Made by a program: the position numbers and the translations under genes. A stretch of DNA of 51,754 nt, taken from contig CAIRSA010000441.1 of NCBI GenBank assembly GCA_903881085.1, forward strand, positions 1-51,754, written 5' to 3'. The notes beneath the pieces were generated by a model. The model worked only from the letters and a program-made list of their open reading frames with translations. It ran no database searches and was not told where the DNA came from. This DNA comes from an uncultured Acidobacteriia bacterium (lineage in GTDB: Bacteria > Acidobacteriota > Terriglobia > Bryobacterales > Bryobacteraceae). This document shows positions 8,317 to 17,466 of this stretch, piece by piece; within the stretch, counting starts at the first letter, position 1, and each line of letters opens with the position of its first letter.

Positions 8317-9693
8317 ATGAATAATAGACTCCAAATCCTCTTTACCATCGCCTCAGCCATCGGGCAGGCGCAGCCGGCCACCCCCGCCACACTGCCCGAT
8401 CCTCGCGAGATTCCCGTTCCCCGCATCAAAACGCCGATGGGCAATCTGCCTGGAGTCAAGGACCTTCCCGTTCGCAATGAAATGCCCGACCCACTGTTGA
8501 TGAATGACGGGAGGAAAGTCACCACCATCGAGCAGTGGAAGACGCGGCGCGAGGAGATCAAACGAATCCTGGAATACTACGCCGTCGGGCAGATGCCGCC
8601 CCCTCCCGGAAATGTGAAGGGCGATGAGGTCAAGCAGGAAACGGTCCTCGAAGGTGCGGTCAAATACCGGCTGGTCCATCTCACATTCGGACCCGGCGAA
8701 AAACTGGGGCTCGATATCGGCATCTTCACGCCAGTTAAAGGCGGCCCGTTCCCAGTCATCATCCAGCAAAGCGGCACGCCTCCAGGTGCGACTGCTCTCC
8801 CCCGCCTGCCTCCAGGGCCGAACCAAGGCAAGGGCGAAGATGTCCTCCTCCTGGTGGGTCCGGTGCCTGACGCCGCAGTCCGTACTGTGGCAGCGCCGCC
8901 CAACGTTCCGGGCCGTCCCGGCGGCCCGGTGACTGCGGAATCGCTGGCAACGCAGCGCGCGGATGTGTTCCGCCGCGGCTATGCGCTCGTAGTTTTCAAT
9001 CCCAACGACTGCGCCGAAGACACCACGCTAAGAAATCTCGATGGCAGTTGGGCCTTCCGCAACACCCGGTTCTATCCCGCCTACCCTGGCTACGATTGGG
9101 GCATTCTGGGCGGCTGGGCATGGGGTGCCTCGCGTGTTGCCGATTTCCTCGAAACCGATCCGTCCATCGATAAAGGCAGGATGATCGTCACCGGCGCATC
9201 CCGAAATGGCAAGTCAGCTATGGTCGCCGCCGCCTTTGACGATCGCCTGATGGGCGCGCCGGTGGTAACCGGCGGTGGTGGCGTCGGCGCCTACCGTTTC
9301 GCAGGCCCGCGCAAGAGCGAAACGCTGGACATCATGCAGAAGAAGTATCCCAACTGGTTTTCTCCGAATCTGCACGAATTCTGGGGGCAGCGTGCGCGCC
9401 TGCCGTTCGATGAACATTGGTTCCTCGCCCTCGCCGCGCCGCGTCCGTTTATCGCCTTGGAAGGCGAGACGGATACGATCTCATTGCCCGAAGCGGTCCA
9501 GCAGTCGATTCAGGGAGCGCAGCCCGTTTACGCACTGTATGGCGCGAAGGACAGGCTGGGCGTGAACTACTCCGCCCACGGCCACGCGTTCACCGCGGAA
9601 GACTGGACTGCCATGATGGATTTCTTCGACCATCATTTGCGCGGCAAAGAGGCGAAGCGAAAGTTCGATTTCCCCGTGCCGAAGCCGGAATAA
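8317..9693 (+). CDS. CE15-type glucuronoyl esterase (alpha/beta hydrolase)
   Basis: A 458-residue secreted alpha/beta hydrolase resembling carbohydrate esterase family 15, which cleaves ester bonds between 4-O-methyl-glucuronic acid of xylan and lignin alcohols. The nucleophile motif GASRNGK (S295) matches the CE15 G-x-S-R-x-G-K signature; acidic candidates lie in ALEGETDT (E382, E384) and the catalytic histidine in AHGHAF (H421 or H423). I use the ATG at 8317, preceded by GGGAGA and followed by a hydrophobic leader (LQILFTIASAIGQAQ), rather than the in-frame start at 8266. A diverged 3' copy lies at 13329-13571. It fits the plant-polymer theme of the window. Confidence 0.8.
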   Translation: MNNRLQILFTIASAIGQAQPATPATLPDPREIPVPRIKTPMGNLPGVKDLPVRNEMPDPLLMNDGRKVTTIEQWKTRREEIKRILEYYAVGQMPPPPGNVKGDEVKQETVLEGAVKYRLVHLTFGPGEKLGLDIGIFTPVKGGPFPVIIQQSGTPPGATALPRLPPGPNQGKGEDVLLLVGPVPDAAVRTVAAPPNVPGRPGGPVTAESLATQRADVFRRGYALVVFNPNDCAEDTTLRNLDGSWAFRNTRFYPAYPGYDWGILGGWAWGASRVADFLETDPSIDKGRMIVTGASRNGKSAMVAAAFDDRLMGAPVVTGGGGVGAYRFAGPRKSETLDIMQKKYPNWFSPNLHEFWGQRARLPFDEHWFLALAAPRPFIALEGETDTISLPEAVQQSIQGAQPVYALYGAKDRLGVNYSAHGHAFTAEDWTAMMDFFDHHLRGKEAKRKFDFPVPKPE

Positions 9694-9788
9694 GCAGCAG
9701 GCAGGGTTGCGCCCGAACCGCGCAGATGCCCGCCGAATGTATGCGGCACGACTCGCAATGCATCTAATAACTGGTGGAGATCTCATCT

Positions 9789-10349
9789 ATGCGTATCCTT
9801 GCAGTATCAGGTAGCCTTAGGGCTTCCTCCTCGAACACAGAACTCTTGCGCGCCGTAGCTGCTTTGGCGCCGCAGGGGTTCGAAGTAGTGCTCTACGACG
9901 GGCTTGGCGGCCTTCCGCACTTCAATCCCGACCTGGATGGCGAAACGGTGGCGCAGGCCGTGAAGGATTGGCGCTCCCGGCTGCTGGCGGCCGATGGTGT
10001 TCTGTTTTCCGTTCCTGAATATGCCCACGGTCTTCCCGGCGTGCTTAAGAACGCCCTCGATTGGGTTGTTGGCAGCAATGAACTTGTAGCCAAGCCAGTC
10101 ACTCTGTTCAATGCATCGGCGCGAGGCACATATGCGCAGGCCTCGCTGATTGAGACGCTCACGGTAATGTCCGCGCGGGTGATGACGGCAGCTTCCGTCA
10201 CGCTGCATGTGTTGGGGAAGCCCCTCACTGCTAGCCAGATCGCTGCGGATCCTGAAATGTCGGCTGCTTTGCGCGCTGGAATTGACTCATTTGTGGCAGC
10301 AATCCATGCCGGCGCTGACACCGCCTACTCCTCCACGCAAGCGTCGTGA
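9789..10349 (+). CDS. NADPH-dependent FMN reductase family protein
   Basis: A 186-residue flavodoxin-fold protein of the NADPH-dependent FMN reductase/azoreductase type. It starts MRILAVSGSLRASSSN, giving the phosphate-binding GSLRxxS motif for FMN, and carries the family hallmark PEYAHGLPGVLKNALDW near 75-91. These cytoplasmic enzymes reduce free flavin, quinones or azo compounds. The ATG at 9789 is preferred to the GTG at 9774 because it follows GGTGGAG at suitable spacing and begins at the conserved beta strand. Its 3' end overlaps the convergent LysR gene by 25 bp, so the two messages can pair at their ends. It may serve detoxification together with the nearby MFS exporter; that is inference. 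Confidence 0.85.
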   Translation: MRILAVSGSLRASSSNTELLRAVAALAPQGFEVVLYDGLGGLPHFNPDLDGETVAQAVKDWRSRLLAADGVLFSVPEYAHGLPGVLKNALDWVVGSNELVAKPVTLFNASARGTYAQASLIETLTVMSARVMTAASVTLHVLGKPLTASQIAADPEMSAALRAGIDSFVAAIHAGADTAYSSTQAS

Positions 10350-11221
10350 ACGCACCCGCGCAGCCAACGATGCGCGGGGTCGGCATCCAGCCGCGGGTGC
10401 CAGAGTAATGAAACCGTGAACTGTGATGTGGGGACCGGCAGGGGAAAACTGAACATTCCGGCGCGCAGGCTCCCCGTATGCCGCTCGGGAACAGTGGCGA
10501 TCAAGTCCGAGACCCTGGCCAGCGCCACCGCAGTCGAAAAACCACCGACGATCGTGACAATATTCCGTTCCAAGTTAAATGACCCCAGGGCTTCATCCAT
10601 CGGGCCCCTCTCCACACCCTCGCGCGAGACATGAATGTGTCCGCCGCCTGCATACCGCAAGGGCGTAATCTCCCCTTGGCTCAGCGGGTGCTCCATTCTG
10701 ACGGCGCCAATGTAGCGATCTCGAAATAACTCCTTTGTGCGCAACTCCGGAGCCGTCGCCCTCTCCACCACGCCCGTTTCCAGATCGATAGTCCCCTCGC
10801 GAAGCGGTGTGCTCTCTTTGTCCGGTTTCTGAACGAATCGCAGCCGCACGCCGGGCGCATCCCTGCCCACGCGAACAATCAGTGCGGGTCCGAAATTTTC
10901 CACGAATCCTTCGCTGCTGCGGAGCGTGAAAGTTCGGACGAGTTGATTGAGTTTGAGCATTTCGACGGGGCGTAAAACTGCTTGGGCATCCTGAACAAGA
11001 TGGTTGACCCGTTCCCGTATTTCAAGCGCGAGAGGTGTGTGCACCAAGCCGCGTCCAGCCCTTACCAACAGGGGGTCTCCCATGGTTTCCCGCAGGCGCG
11101 CCAGCGCACGGCTCATCGCAGATGGGCTAACCCGCAGCCGCCGTGCGGCGCGGGCCACGCTGCCTTCGGCCAGTAGCACGTCCAGCGTCACAAGCTGGTT
11201 AAGATCGGGTCCTGCCACCAT
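10325..11221 (-). CDS. LysR family transcriptional regulator
   Basis: A 298-residue LysR-type regulator. Residues 6-65 form the winged helix-turn-helix (DLNQLVTLDVLLAEGSVARA, then SPSAMSRALARLRETMGDPLLVR). The remainder is the substrate-binding-like effector domain, of the NodD/PA0477-like branch judging by the LVRAGRGLVHTPLALEIRERV linker. It diverges from the cupin-MFS pair across 148 bp that contains a TGCA-N9-TGCA dyad (11263-11279), the arrangement expected when a LysR protein controls the neighbouring operon and itself. The inducer is unknown. Confidence 0.88.
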   Translation of the reverse strand: MVAGPDLNQLVTLDVLLAEGSVARAARRLRVSPSAMSRALARLRETMGDPLLVRAGRGLVHTPLALEIRERVNHLVQDAQAVLRPVEMLKLNQLVRTFTLRSSEGFVENFGPALIVRVGRDAPGVRLRFVQKPDKESTPLREGTIDLETGVVERATAPELRTKELFRDRYIGAVRMEHPLSQGEITPLRYAGGGHIHVSREGVERGPMDEALGSFNLERNIVTIVGGFSTAVALARVSDLIATVPERHTGSLRAGMFSFPLPVPTSQFTVSLLWHPRLDADPAHRWLRGCVHDACVEE

Positions 11222-11246
11222 GCACCAAGCCTACCACGGCTGGGTT

Positions 11247-11279
11247 TTGGTATGGCGTCCAGTGCATGTATAGAGTGCA
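11247..11279 (+). promoter_or_regulatory. promoter and LysR-type dyad between the LysR gene and cupin-MFS
   Basis: TTGGTA (11247-11252) and TATAGA (11269-11274) are 16 bp apart and read toward the cupin gene. The dyad TGCA-N9-TGCA (11263-11279) overlaps the -10. LysR proteins usually bind interrupted dyads in such divergent spacers, so this is a candidate operator. Confidence 0.35.
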
Positions 11280-11369
11280 AACGTTGCGCCTTCCGCTATG
11301 CCAAATACGCTGTTAACTTCGAGTAGAAGCATGAACGGCTTACGTCCAGGCTCAACCAAAGGAGAAAGC

Positions 11370-11915
11370 ATGGCTAAAAGCACTTATGAGAAATCGATTG
11401 AGGGAATCAGCCAAATTTGGGGGCCTCTTTCCACCGGCGTGGCTTCTGGTTGCCGGCGCCAGATGGAGCTACTTGTGAAAGCGCCGCCCACCGAAGAGTG
11501 GTTGGCTAAGTTGCACAAGGAAGCTCCGGCAAACAAGGAGTTACACAGGGACCCGGCGCATGGATTTGTGCTGCTTGCGCACACAGAACAGGAAGGACTG
11601 TACAGGCCGCCCCATGACCACGGCAGGGGGTGGGTCATCTATGCCATCCAACAAGGCGAAATCGAAATGGGAACCTATGCACGCATAACAGGCCTGGATG
11701 GGAGCATAAAGCTGGTGAAAAGGGATTCAACCTTGGTACGCCCTGGCATGGTTCAGGTGTATCTGCCTGGAGATATTCATGATACCTGTTGCATCAGCGG
11801 ACCCGCACTCCTGTTCCGTTTTACAGAGAGGGATTTGAAGCGAGAGGACAAAGAAGAACATCGGATCACGAGGTATGTAGACCGGAGCGGCGACTGGACG
11901 ATAGGTGCACCATGA
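11370..11915 (+). CDS. cupin-fold protein
   Basis: A 181-residue protein with a cupin-like metal-binding signature: PPHDHGRGWVIYAIQQGEIE (about residues 77-96) carries the H-x-H and downstream E expected of cupin motif 1, and DIHDTCCISGPALLFRF gives the motif 2 histidine. It resembles the cysteine-dioxygenase-like double-stranded beta-helix proteins (COG5553 type), which bind iron or another metal; the substrate is unknown. The ATG at 11370 has a strong ribosome site (AAAGGAGAAAGC), so the longer reading from 11298 is unlikely. Its stop overlaps the MFS start as ATGA, so the two genes are translationally coupled, suggesting an enzyme and exporter acting on the same compound. Confidence 0.65.
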   Translation: MAKSTYEKSIEGISQIWGPLSTGVASGCRRQMELLVKAPPTEEWLAKLHKEAPANKELHRDPAHGFVLLAHTEQEGLYRPPHDHGRGWVIYAIQQGEIEMGTYARITGLDGSIKLVKRDSTLVRPGMVQVYLPGDIHDTCCISGPALLFRFTERDLKREDKEEHRITRYVDRSGDWTIGAP

Positions 11916-13318
11916 CCGGCAGACCGGTATTCGCTTCGAGAACGGCAGACACAACAGCTGCGCGATCCACACGGCAAACGGGTTTCCGGCAGCCGCAACG
12001 CGCCGTAGCCATCGCCTCGGTTCTGGCTGCCATGGTGCTCGTAGTGCTGGATGCGGCCATCGCGAACGTAGCACTGCCAACGATCGCCCGATCGTTGCGG
12101 GTGACGCCTGCTATGTCGGTGTGGGTCATCACCGCCTATCAAACGGCCCTGCTGATGGCCTTGCTGCCATGCGCCGCGCTCGGGGAAAGTTTAGGCTATC
12201 GGCGGGTGTTTACAGCTGGCGTTGCTCTGTTTGTCGCTGCTTCCGTGCTTTGCGCGTTGTCTCCATCGCTGCAGTGGCTTGTTGCCGCCCGCTTGCTTCA
12301 GGGCTTGGGCGGCGCCGCCGTTCTTGCTCTGGGAGTAGCGCTGATTCGCTTTGCGGTGCCTCCGCAGCAGCTCAGTGCCGCCATCGGCTGGAACGCTCTT
12401 GCCGTGGCGCTCTCGTCCGCGGCCGGTCCGGCGATTGGCGCGGCGATCCTGTCGGGAGCGAGTTGGCACTGGCTGTTCGCCGTGAACCTGCCCTTGGGTT
12501 TGTTGGTGCTGACAGGTACGCGCGCCTTGCCCGATGTCAAGGGCACGGGGCGCGGGCTGGATGTGTGCAGCGTGGGGCTGAATGCCGGGGCGTTTGCGTC
12601 GTTAGTTTTGGGGGCGGAACTGCTGCCGGTTGGACCGGCGCTTGCTGCCCTGCTGCTGGCCTCAGCAGCAGTTATGCTGTTGGCTTTGGTGCGGCGGGAA
12701 ACGCCAAAGGAAGCGCCGCTGATCCCGCTCGACCTGCTCCGCGCCGGCTCATTCCGCATTTCCGTTGTTGCCTCGGTCTGCTGTTTTGCCGGGGTGGGGG
12801 CAGGCATGGTGGCACTGCCCTTCTACCTGCAGCATAGTCTTGGGCTGAACGCATTGATGACTGGATTATTCATGACGCCTTGGCCTTTGACTGCGGCAAT
12901 TGCGGCCCCGTTTGCAGGCCGTCTGGCGAACCGTGTGCCGACAGCATGGCTATGCGCCGTGGGAGCTGTGTGTCTTTCCATTGGGCTTCTTGCCTCCGCG
13001 CTCTGGCCGCTGCGGGGCCATCCGCTGCTACTTGCGCTGCTCACCATGTTGTGTGGCCTTGGTTTCGGCTTCTTTCAAGTGCCCAATAACCAAAACATGT
13101 TCCTGGCAGCTCCGCTTGCACGGAGTGGCGCGGCAGGAGGCATGCAGGGCACGGCGCGGCTGGCAGGGCAAACCGCTGGTGCGATGATCATGACCCTGCT
13201 ATTCACGCTCAAATCTGTCGATGCGGCTCCCAGGATCGGGCTTGTCATTGCGGCCATGCTGACACTGGCGTCTGGACTTGTGAGCGTGCTGCGCGCCGGC
13301 CCTGGTGCACGCCGCTGA
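11912..13318 (+). CDS. MFS transporter, DHA2-type (14 TM)
   Basis: A 468-residue major facilitator superfamily drug/proton antiporter of the EmrB/QacA branch in the inner membrane. Visible are the first helix with LDAAIANVALPTIARSL, the loop 2-3 motif GESLGYRRVF, the helix-4 LLQGLGGAAV and helix-5 antiporter motif region (AAGPAIGAAIL), then a long series of hydrophobic helices to the C-terminus. The start is the ATG at 11912 that overlaps the cupin stop; the longer frame from 11789 would run inside the cupin gene. Likely controlled by the divergent LysR regulator. Substrate not predictable. Confidence 0.88.
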   Translation: MTGRPVFASRTADTTAARSTRQTGFRQPQRAVAIASVLAAMVLVVLDAAIANVALPTIARSLRVTPAMSVWVITAYQTALLMALLPCAALGESLGYRRVFTAGVALFVAASVLCALSPSLQWLVAARLLQGLGGAAVLALGVALIRFAVPPQQLSAAIGWNALAVALSSAAGPAIGAAILSGASWHWLFAVNLPLGLLVLTGTRALPDVKGTGRGLDVCSVGLNAGAFASLVLGAELLPVGPALAALLLASAAVMLLALVRRETPKEAPLIPLDLLRAGSFRISVVASVCCFAGVGAGMVALPFYLQHSLGLNALMTGLFMTPWPLTAAIAAPFAGRLANRVPTAWLCAVGAVCLSIGLLASALWPLRGHPLLLALLTMLCGLGFGFFQVPNNQNMFLAAPLARSGAAGGMQGTARLAGQTAGAMIMTLLFTLKSVDAAPRIGLVIAAMLTLASGLVSVLRAGPGARR

Positions 13319-13328
13319 TTCTCTTGAA

Positions 13329-13571
13329 AGCGATCCGCCGATTGATAAGACCAGGATGCTCGCCGCCGCGGATTGTTGCCTTAGACAGTGATACGGATGC
13401 GATCTCATTGCCCGAACTGGCGAAAAAGACAGGCTGGGCGTGAACTACTCCTCCCACGGCCACGCATTCACGGCGGAAGACTGGACTGCCATGACGGATT
13501 TCCTCGACCATCATCTGCGCGCCAAAGAGACGAAGCGAAAGTTCGATTTGCCCGTGCCGAAACCGGAATAA
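13329..13571 (+). pseudogene. decayed 3' copy of the CE15-type esterase
   Basis: This stretch is recognisably the end of the esterase gene at 8317-9693 with two internal deletions. Three blocks match: GATCCG...GATAA...CAGGATG (like 9159-9183), GATACGGATGCGATCTCATT and neighbours (like 9460-9495), and from GACAGGCTGGGCGTGAAC to the stop TAA at 13569-13571 (like 9550-9693). In the last 130 or so bases I count about ten differences by eye. There is no start codon or intact fold, so it is a remnant. It brackets the reductase-LysR-cupin-MFS module together with the intact gene. Confidence 0.8.
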
Positions 13572-13624
13572 TCAATGAGTCCGTTGCCGGAGTCCGGTCG
13601 CGGCGTCAGGATGAGATTCTTTCG

Positions 13625-15295
13625 CTAAACGGTGAATTGGGCTGCCGTCAAGCTGAGTCTTTCTGCAAGCGCGGAGAGATCGCTGGAACTTGAGCGAATT
13701 TGCTCGCTGCCCGAGGCGATGTCGCGCGCCGTCTGGTGGACACCGGAGATGTTTTTGGCGATCTCCTGAGAGGCGTGTGAGGCCTCGGCCACGCGGCCAT
13801 TGGCGTCCATCACTCCTTGGGTAGCCTGCGAAATATTGCCTGCAATGTCTTTCGTTGTAACTGCTTGCTCTTCAATCGCCGCAGCGATTATTGTGACAAT
13901 GTCGGTGATCTCGTGAATGACTTTAGAGATTTTTTCCACTCCGCCGACGCCCGCGGCCGTTGAGGACTGCACTCCTTCAATACGTCCCTTGATGTCTTCC
14001 GTGGCGGTCGCGGTTTGCTGCGCCAGCGCCTTGATTTCATTCGCCACCACAGCAAAGCCTTTCCCTGCCGCTCCGGCGCGCGCCGCTTCAATCGTCGCGT
14101 TCAGTGCCAGTAAGTTGGTTTGCGATGAGATTTCGGTGATCGTCTCGGTCACTTTGCCGATCTCTCGCGCTGCAATCCCGAGCCGGTTGATCTGCTCGCT
14201 GATCTCGGCGGCATAACGGGTCGCTTCGCTGGTGATGTGCCGCGCCTTTTCGGAGTTGTTTGCGATTTCGCTAATTGTTGCCGTCATCTGTTCCGTGGAA
14301 TCGATCACATGGGCCAAGTTTGTTGACGCCTCTTCCATTGCCGCCGCCACGCTGGTGGAGTTGCTGCTCAACTCTTCGGCCGCTGCCGCCACTGACTGGG
14401 CCCGGTCCAGCGCCGTGCGTGAACCATCTGTCATGTGGCTCGAACTGGCTGTGAGTTCCGTTGAGGAGGATGCCAGAATGGAGATGCCGCCGTTGATTTC
14501 CTGCAACATTTTGCGCAGGTTGTGGGTCATGGTCTGCATCGATTGGGCAAACGTCCCGATCTCATCGCCGCGTTCCAGATAAGTGGCATCGATTTCTCCA
14601 GAAATATCCCCACGCGCGATCTTTCCCAGATTCTCCACTGCCATCTTGATCGGTTCCGTGATGCCGCGCGCTATCAGCCGTGCGAAGCCTAACGCGATCA
14701 GCAACCCGGCGCCAAGGCAAATGGCAATCGCCGTCTTCGCCGTTTTCACTGCCGTGCCCACAGCCTCGATCTGCACATTGGAAAGCTCGCGGTTGTACAC
14801 AACTTCGGCATCGGTCGCCGCGTGGAATCGATCGAACGCCGGCATTACTTCGGTGTTCATGAGGTTGATCGCCTCCTGCTTCGCACCTCGCCGGCTGGCG
14901 CTTAAGGCACGGTCGTATGCTTTAAGGAACGGTGTTCTTGTCTCGGAAATCGCCTTAAACAGGGCCTTGTCCTTTTCGGTCGTCATCGTCTTTTCGTAGG
15001 CACCCAGTTGTTCCGAGATCTTGCCCTTCAAGTCCGCTATTTCCTTTTCGATGACCCGTATTCGCGCCGGGTCATTTGTGAGCACGTGCTCCTGAAGCTC
15101 GCTATAACGTTTCACTTGATTCAGCTTGACCTGATCGATAGAGATGATTCCGGGAAGCGAATCACTTGCCAGCAGCGAAACGTTGTCAGCCACCACCCCG
15201 AATTCCCATAGTCCCGCTGCGCCTACCAGCAGCGCGACCAATCCTACGACTCCAAATCCGGCAAGGATACGTGTTCCGATCTTCCAATTCTTCAT
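13625..15295 (-). CDS. methyl-accepting chemotaxis protein
   Basis: A 556-residue inner-membrane chemoreceptor. It has an N-terminal membrane helix (about 9-30), a four-helix-bundle type periplasmic sensor domain to about 185, a second membrane helix (about 187-208), a HAMP domain, and a cytoplasmic signalling domain with the hairpin signature EISSQTNLLALNATIEAARA followed by GKGFAVVANEIKALA. Such proteins control CheA kinase and flagellar or pilus-based motility. I chose MKNWKIG (15295) because GGAG lies 9 bases before it; an ATG two codons upstream (15301) is also possible. No cheA, cheW or motility gene is in the window, so it is an orphan receptor. Confidence 0.9.
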   Translation of the reverse strand: MKNWKIGTRILAGFGVVGLVALLVGAAGLWEFGVVADNVSLLASDSLPGIISIDQVKLNQVKRYSELQEHVLTNDPARIRVIEKEIADLKGKISEQLGAYEKTMTTEKDKALFKAISETRTPFLKAYDRALSASRRGAKQEAINLMNTEVMPAFDRFHAATDAEVVYNRELSNVQIEAVGTAVKTAKTAIAICLGAGLLIALGFARLIARGITEPIKMAVENLGKIARGDISGEIDATYLERGDEIGTFAQSMQTMTHNLRKMLQEINGGISILASSSTELTASSSHMTDGSRTALDRAQSVAAAAEELSSNSTSVAAAMEEASTNLAHVIDSTEQMTATISEIANNSEKARHITSEATRYAAEISEQINRLGIAAREIGKVTETITEISSQTNLLALNATIEAARAGAAGKGFAVVANEIKALAQQTATATEDIKGRIEGVQSSTAAGVGGVEKISKVIHEITDIVTIIAAAIEEQAVTTKDIAGNISQATQGVMDANGRVAEASHASQEIAKNISGVHQTARDIASGSEQIRSSSSDLSALAERLSLTAAQFTV

Positions 15296-15669
15296 TTCCA
15301 TTTGCTCCCTATTCCCAAACGAATCCACTAAATGGCCGCCTGAGTCATCTCAATGAAGCATATCGGCAGGCGTCGTGGATACGATAACGAAATTGCAGAT
15401 CGTGTTATCTCGAAATGCCGGTTCCGGCTTCCATCACTCTTCAAATTGAACCGCCAATCTTTGGCGGGTTTCGCAGCGGAATACGTTTTTATGCCGAACC
15501 GCTGGTCCAGCGCTCGGTGTTCAAACGGCAATTGAAATTAGCTTTGAAAGTGTCGCGAACCGGCCCGCACAGGCAGATGAGTTCGCAGCAACAAACGAAA
15601 TACACTTAGGTTGACTTGCGAATCTCACCTGGAGTAGCTTCGCCATAGGAATTGAGGTTACAAAGCGTC
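15296..15669. other. 374-bp divergent intergenic region
   Basis: No gene is seen. It holds the upstream sequences of the chemoreceptor (minus) and the broken receptor gene (plus), including a TTGACT at 15611-15616 with only a weak -10 match, and a hairpin around 15449-15468 (CCGCCA-ATCTT-TGGCGG). Confidence 0.4.
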
Positions 15670-17254
15670 ATGCGTTTGCTCCCTGGTGTTGTCCTCTGCC
15701 TTTTCTCTGTCGCGCCGCTACGCGCACAAACCATCACCGGCACCATCCTTGGTGAAGTGAAAGACTCCGCTGGAGCCTTCGTCGCGAACGCTGCCGTCAC
15801 GGTCGAAAACAGCGCAACGGAACTTGCCAAACAACCGCCTGGCTATGTTTGAGTTCGACAAGCCTTTCCCCATTACCATTCCCGATCTGCCTGGCCTCAA
15901 AGGAACCGTTGGCTGGGCTGGACAGGGCGGCGAGCCGCGCGGAAATTTTGACTCCACCTACAAGGACTTCGGACCACGTGTAGGTATCGCCTACCGCCTC
16001 GGCGCCAAGACAACGCTCCGCACAGGTTACGGCATTTTCTATTTGCCGCGCATTGGTTCCACCAACACGACTGTCTTTGGCACTGTTGGCTCCACACTCA
16101 ACAGTTCCTGGGTCCCCAGCGTGGACGGCATTACGCTGAACACTCCGCTCAGCAATCCCTTCCCGATGGGCCTTCTGCAACCAACGCCGTCGCTGGCCGA
16201 CCGCATCGGCATAGGCCAGAGCTTCCACGCCGACAACCGTTCCAACAAGGCCAACTCTTACACCCAGCAATGGAACTTCTCGCTGCAGCGCAGCCTGTGG
16301 ATGGAAGTTGATGCCAGCGCATCCTATGCAGGCAGTCAGGGTGTGCGGCTTCCCGGCGCCATGTTTTTCAACCAGGTGGATCCTTCCTATCTGAAACTCG
16401 GCACGGACCTCAACACGCGCGTCAACAATCCGTTCTATGGACTCAGCTCCAGCGGCGTTGTCTCCACCGCCACTATCGCGCGCTACCAGATGCTTCGCCC
16501 TTACCCCGCCTATAACAGCGTTCAATCCTACATGCAGAACTTCGCCTCGTCGAGTTACCATTCCATGCTTCTGCAACTGGAAAAGCGCTTCGCCCACGGC
16601 TATAACTTCATGGTCAATTACACGTTCAGCAAGCTCATGGACGTCGGCTCCGGACGCGTCGTCAACTACACCGCCTATGAGCCCTTGATGCAGAATGCGT
16701 ACGACATGAAGAACGAACGCTCCGTCTCCGCCCAGGACATTCCGCACCGCATCGTCGTCTCGCATACCCTGGCCATCCCCTGTTGGCGCTACGGCTTCAC
16801 GCGCGGCTGGAACCTCTCCGGGGCCTTCACCTGGAACAAGGGCTTCCCGCTTGCCCTCACCGCTACTGGTTCGAACACTTATCTTCTCAACCCTGCCACT
16901 CGTCCCAACTCAAACGGCCGGTCTGCAAACCTCAGTGGCCGTGTGGAAGATCGACTACTGAGGTACTTCGACACCTCCACCTTCTCGGTTCCCCCGAATT
17001 ATACCTTCGGTAACGTCGCCCGCACATTGCCGGACGTGCGCTCGCCCTCGCGTTGGAACGACAACATCGCTCTCTCCAAAACGATGAAACTTACTGATCG
17101 ATTTTCGTTCCTGCTGCGAGCCGAGGCCTTCAACCTCGCCTACACCTCGTTCTTCGATCCGCCCGCCACCACGCTCGGCGCTGGTACCTTCGGCATCATC
17201 TCCTCTTCGCGTAACGAACGCCAGATCCAGTTCGCCGCGAAGATCCTCTTCTAA
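15670..17254 (+). pseudogene. TonB-dependent receptor (Oar-like), internally deleted
   Basis: Two parts of one receptor gene are joined in different frames. From ATG 15670 a signal peptide (MRLLPGVVLCLFSVAPLRAQ) and the start of a carboxypeptidase-regulatory/Cna-B domain (ITGTILGEVKDSAGAFVANA) run in frame 1 to about 15830. The C-terminal half of a TonB-dependent barrel then continues in frame 2 (from about FEFDKPFPITI to the terminal phenylalanine of AAKILF at 17254). Compared with the intact neighbour at 17467, roughly 650 residues (plug and early barrel, about 2 kb) are missing. The frame change rules out one full protein unless translation restarts. The 3' half is well preserved, so the loss looks recent. 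Confidence 0.8.
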
Positions 17255-17299
17255 GCCAGGCCGCCGGCGGGGCGCGACATAGAAATGGAAATGAATGGG

Positions 17300-17372
17300 G
17301 ATCCGAATGGCGTACCACTACGATCGGATTCCTGCCTTTCGCGTGGGTTTCTTCGAATCTATCACTATTAAA
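17300..17372 (+). promoter_or_regulatory. repeated upstream motif, copy 2 (before a TonB-dependent receptor)
   Basis: The second copy of the 18-mer GAATGGCGTACCACTACG, again framed by half-repeats 22 bp apart (GATCCGA at 17300, GATCGGA at 17322) and followed, after about 17 extra bases relative to copy 1, by TTCTTCGAATCTATC. It lies about 165 bp before the receptor start at 17467. Confidence 0.45.
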
Positions 17373-17466
17373 GCCGCGCACCAGGCCATCGGCGCTTACA
17401 ACATTCCATTTTCCCCATCTGATAGAATCGGCGCAGTTCGAGGCCGATCGCTTCAGGAGGTTCAAC

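Noticed and set aside
11905..12837. A 310-codon plus-strand frame overlapping the MFS gene
   Set aside because: Out-of-frame reading of the transporter; no hydrophobic helix pattern and no known domain.
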